Both the position numbers and the translations under genes were made by a program. DNA of 7,673 bases from Burkholderiaceae bacterium. Its GTDB lineage: Bacteria > Pseudomonadota > Gammaproteobacteria > Burkholderiales > Burkholderiaceae_F. How positions within the stretch are numbered: the first letter of the stretch is position 1; every line of letters starts with the position of its first letter. Shown here piece by piece: positions 6,194 to 7,673 of this stretch. The stretch spans positions 1 to 7,673 of the forward strand of contig JACCYC010000283.1 in assembly GCA_013696665.1 (NCBI GenBank), given 5' to 3'. The notes beneath the pieces were generated by a model that saw only the letters and a program-made list of their open reading frames with translations, was not told where the DNA came from and did no database searches.

Positions 6194-7326
6194 TCGCTCA
6201 GAAGTTCGCGGTAAATCTGCAGAGTCTGAGCGTTCACACGCTCGACGGTGAACTGGCTGCAGACTAGCTCTCGCGCTCGCTGGCCCAGTCTGCGCCGCAA
6301 TAGAGAATCGCTTGCGAGGGTCTGCATCGCATCGGCAAGGGCCGTCGCATTTCGAGGAGGTACCAACAGCCCTGTCTCATTGTGAATAGCGATTTCACGA
6401 CAGCCCGGAACGTCACTGGCTATCAAGGGCCGCCCAGCGGCCGCCGCCTCGAGCAACACCTTCGGCAAACCTTCACGATAGGAAGGAAGGCAGACAACAT
6501 GAGACGAGCGCAACACCTCGGCCATATCTGCTCGATAGCCCCACCATTCCACATCGCCCTGGCCGCTCCAGCGTTCGAGCTGGTCGCGTGCAATGGCAGC
6601 CGGGTTTTCGAGATCTGTGTCACCCACCAATACAAACCGTGCGCTGACTCCTCGCGCTCGCGCAATGCGAGCCGCCTCCACGAATTCGTAGATACCTTTA
6701 TCGCGCAACATTCTTGCGACCAGCATGATCACCGGAGAACCCGGCGTCTCAGCGGATGGTTGGAAAACTGATACATCGATGCCTGAGCCGGCAACGCGCG
6801 TAACCGCCGATGGAGCAATCAGGCCGCGTTGAAGCACGACTTCCTCATCAGCGGTGTTCTGCACGATCAAGCGCGAGCGGCGGTGGCGCATCGCGATTCG
6901 ATAAGCGCGCGACACGAGCGGTCGCAGCGCGCGCGCTTCCCGGCTGGCGGAGGTAAACACGAAGCCAAGGCCAGCGAGTGCGTTGACGACGGCAGGCACT
7001 CGAGCGTTCTGCGCAGCGATTCCTCCATAGATCACGGGCTTGGCCGCTACGTGATGCGCGATGTCCGGTCGCCACCGTTTATACAGAGCGCTTAGCTCAT
7101 GGACCGCTCGAAGCTCGATCCAAGGGTTACGGCTGGAGCGGCGCATGTAACGCAGCGGAAAGAGCTCGAGGCCCTCCGCCGTGATTCGATCAGCGCACGC
7201 CCCGACTCGCGTTGCGATTCCTACCTGGAAGCCTGCATCGCGCGCGGCTCGCGCGAGATCAAGGCGGTGAGAAACGAAATACCAGTCTTCGGTAATGACG
7301 AACAGCAGCCGCGGCTTAGTGGGCAT
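6190..7326 (-). CDS. GT4-family glycosyltransferase (GT-B fold)
   Basis: This is a 378-aa soluble or peripheral glycosyltransferase. The N-terminal acceptor domain opens PRLLFVITEDW with an SHR motif (19-21) and a large basic region. The C-terminal nucleotide-sugar domain contains GSGIDVSVF (180-188), VARMLRDKGIYEF (203-215), FVLVGDTD (231-238) and the retaining-GT motif E-x7-E in EGLPKVLLE (285-293), followed by PLIASDVPGCREI. The SHR-containing start resembles C. jejuni PglA and O-antigen GTs, which add the second sugar to a lipid-linked HexNAc. That fits its place beside the WecA/WbpL-like gene. Linkage and sugar are not predictable. ATG 7326 overlaps the end of the amidotransferase gene by 11 bp, and the stop overlaps the next ATG by 4 bp. 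No clear ribosome binding site is seen, so translational coupling is likely. Confidence 0.92.
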   Translation of the reverse strand: MPTKPRLLFVITEDWYFVSHRLDLARAARDAGFQVGIATRVGACADRITAEGLELFPLRYMRRSSRNPWIELRAVHELSALYKRWRPDIAHHVAAKPVIYGGIAAQNARVPAVVNALAGLGFVFTSASREARALRPLVSRAYRIAMRHRRSRLIVQNTADEEVVLQRGLIAPSAVTRVAGSGIDVSVFQPSAETPGSPVIMLVARMLRDKGIYEFVEAARIARARGVSARFVLVGDTDLENPAAIARDQLERWSGQGDVEWWGYRADMAEVLRSSHVVCLPSYREGLPKVLLEAAAAGRPLIASDVPGCREIAIHNETGLLVPPRNATALADAMQTLASDSLLRRRLGQRARELVCSQFTVERVNAQTLQIYRELLSE

Positions 7327-7673
7327 TGGCTTGCAACCAAGCCTGGAACATCAATACATCCCACAGCGGGTAGTGCCAGTTGCGCCTCCCGGTTAAATGT
7401 TCCTTCCAGCGCTGCTGAATGAGCTCCGGTTTCAGATAGCCTTCGCGCCGCAATCGAGCAGGATCCAGCAGATCTGCCGCCCAGTCTTTCAAGGGACCAC
7501 GGAGCCAACTGTCGATCGGCACGCCAAAGCCCATCTTGGGCCGGTCGACCAGCGCCTTCGGAACGTAGCGATACAGCACGTTTCGCAAAATGCCCTTCGA
7601 GCCATTGCGGTTAAAGTTGGCGGCAACAGGAATGCGCCACGCGAATTCCACGACACGATGATCGAGCAGCGGG
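7316..7673 (-). CDS. asnB: Asparagine synthase-type glutamine amidotransferase, C-terminal end (5' part outside window)
   Basis: Only the last 118 residues are present; the frame is open to the right window edge and ends at TAA 7318-7316. The first residues read PLLDHRVVEFAWRIP, the conserved PLLDH block of the AsnB synthetase domain. KGILRNVLYRYVPKALVDR, PKMGFGVPIDSWLRG and a C-terminal YPLWDVLMFQAWLQ stretch follow, all typical of the family. The glutaminase and ATP-binding parts lie outside. The GTG at 7651 is internal. AsnB-like proteins in polysaccharide loci often amidate sugar acids rather than make asparagine (WbpS of P. aeruginosa serotype O6 is the precedent). The 11-bp overlap with the GT4 gene makes that more likely here, but a housekeeping or unrelated role cannot be excluded from this fragment. 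It is the furthest-upstream visible member of the leftward operon. Confidence 0.9.
   Translation of the reverse strand, partial: PLLDHRVVEFAWRIPVAANFNRNGSKGILRNVLYRYVPKALVDRPKMGFGVPIDSWLRGPLKDWAADLLDPARLRREGYLKPELIQQRWKEHLTGRRNWHYPLWDVLMFQAWLQANAH

Overview
The window looks like a chromosomal segment of a Gram-negative proteobacterium, most likely a gammaproteobacterium (Pseudomonas-, Xanthomonas- or Steroidobacter-like), though a betaproteobacterium cannot be excluded. The basis is type IVa pilins of the FTLIEL class behind a sigma-54-like promoter, next to a moderately GC-rich O-antigen-type polysaccharide operon. It contains no RNA genes, insertion sequences, CRISPR arrays or integration scars.

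Left part, + strand. The 3' end of a tandem-FHA-domain protein (1-575) is followed by a 214-bp gap. The gap holds a small hairpin and a -24/-12 (sigma-54-like) promoter for a type IV prepilin gene (790-1275). That gene ends at a near-ideal intrinsic terminator. A second, paralogous prepilin gene (1362-1835) follows with its own strong ribosome binding site.

Right part, - strand. Five genes read leftwards with short overlaps (11, 4, 11 and about 4 bp), as one transcriptional unit. In transcription order they are: the C-terminal end of an asparagine-synthase-type amidotransferase (7673-7316, cut by the window edge), a GT4 glycosyltransferase (7326-6190), a WecA/WbpL-type polyprenyl-phosphate sugar-1-phosphate transferase (6193-5219), a WbpM/PglF-type membrane NDP-sugar 4,6-dehydratase (5229-3313), and a polytopic O-antigen ligase / Wzy / O-oligosaccharyltransferase family protein (about 3316-1865). 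This resembles the distal end of a Pseudomonas-type O-antigen locus.

How they may work together: the dehydratase makes a 4-keto-6-deoxy sugar precursor, and the WecA/WbpL-like enzyme loads the first sugar phosphate on undecaprenyl phosphate. The GT4 enzyme extends the glycan, the amidotransferase may amidate a sugar, and the last protein polymerises or transfers the lipid-linked glycan in the periplasm. That transferase gene is convergent with, and only 29 bp from, the second pilin gene. The same O-unit could therefore also be placed on pilin, as in P. aeruginosa 1244. This is an inference; the transferase could equally be the LPS ligase or a polymerase. I see variations on known systems here rather than a clearly new one.
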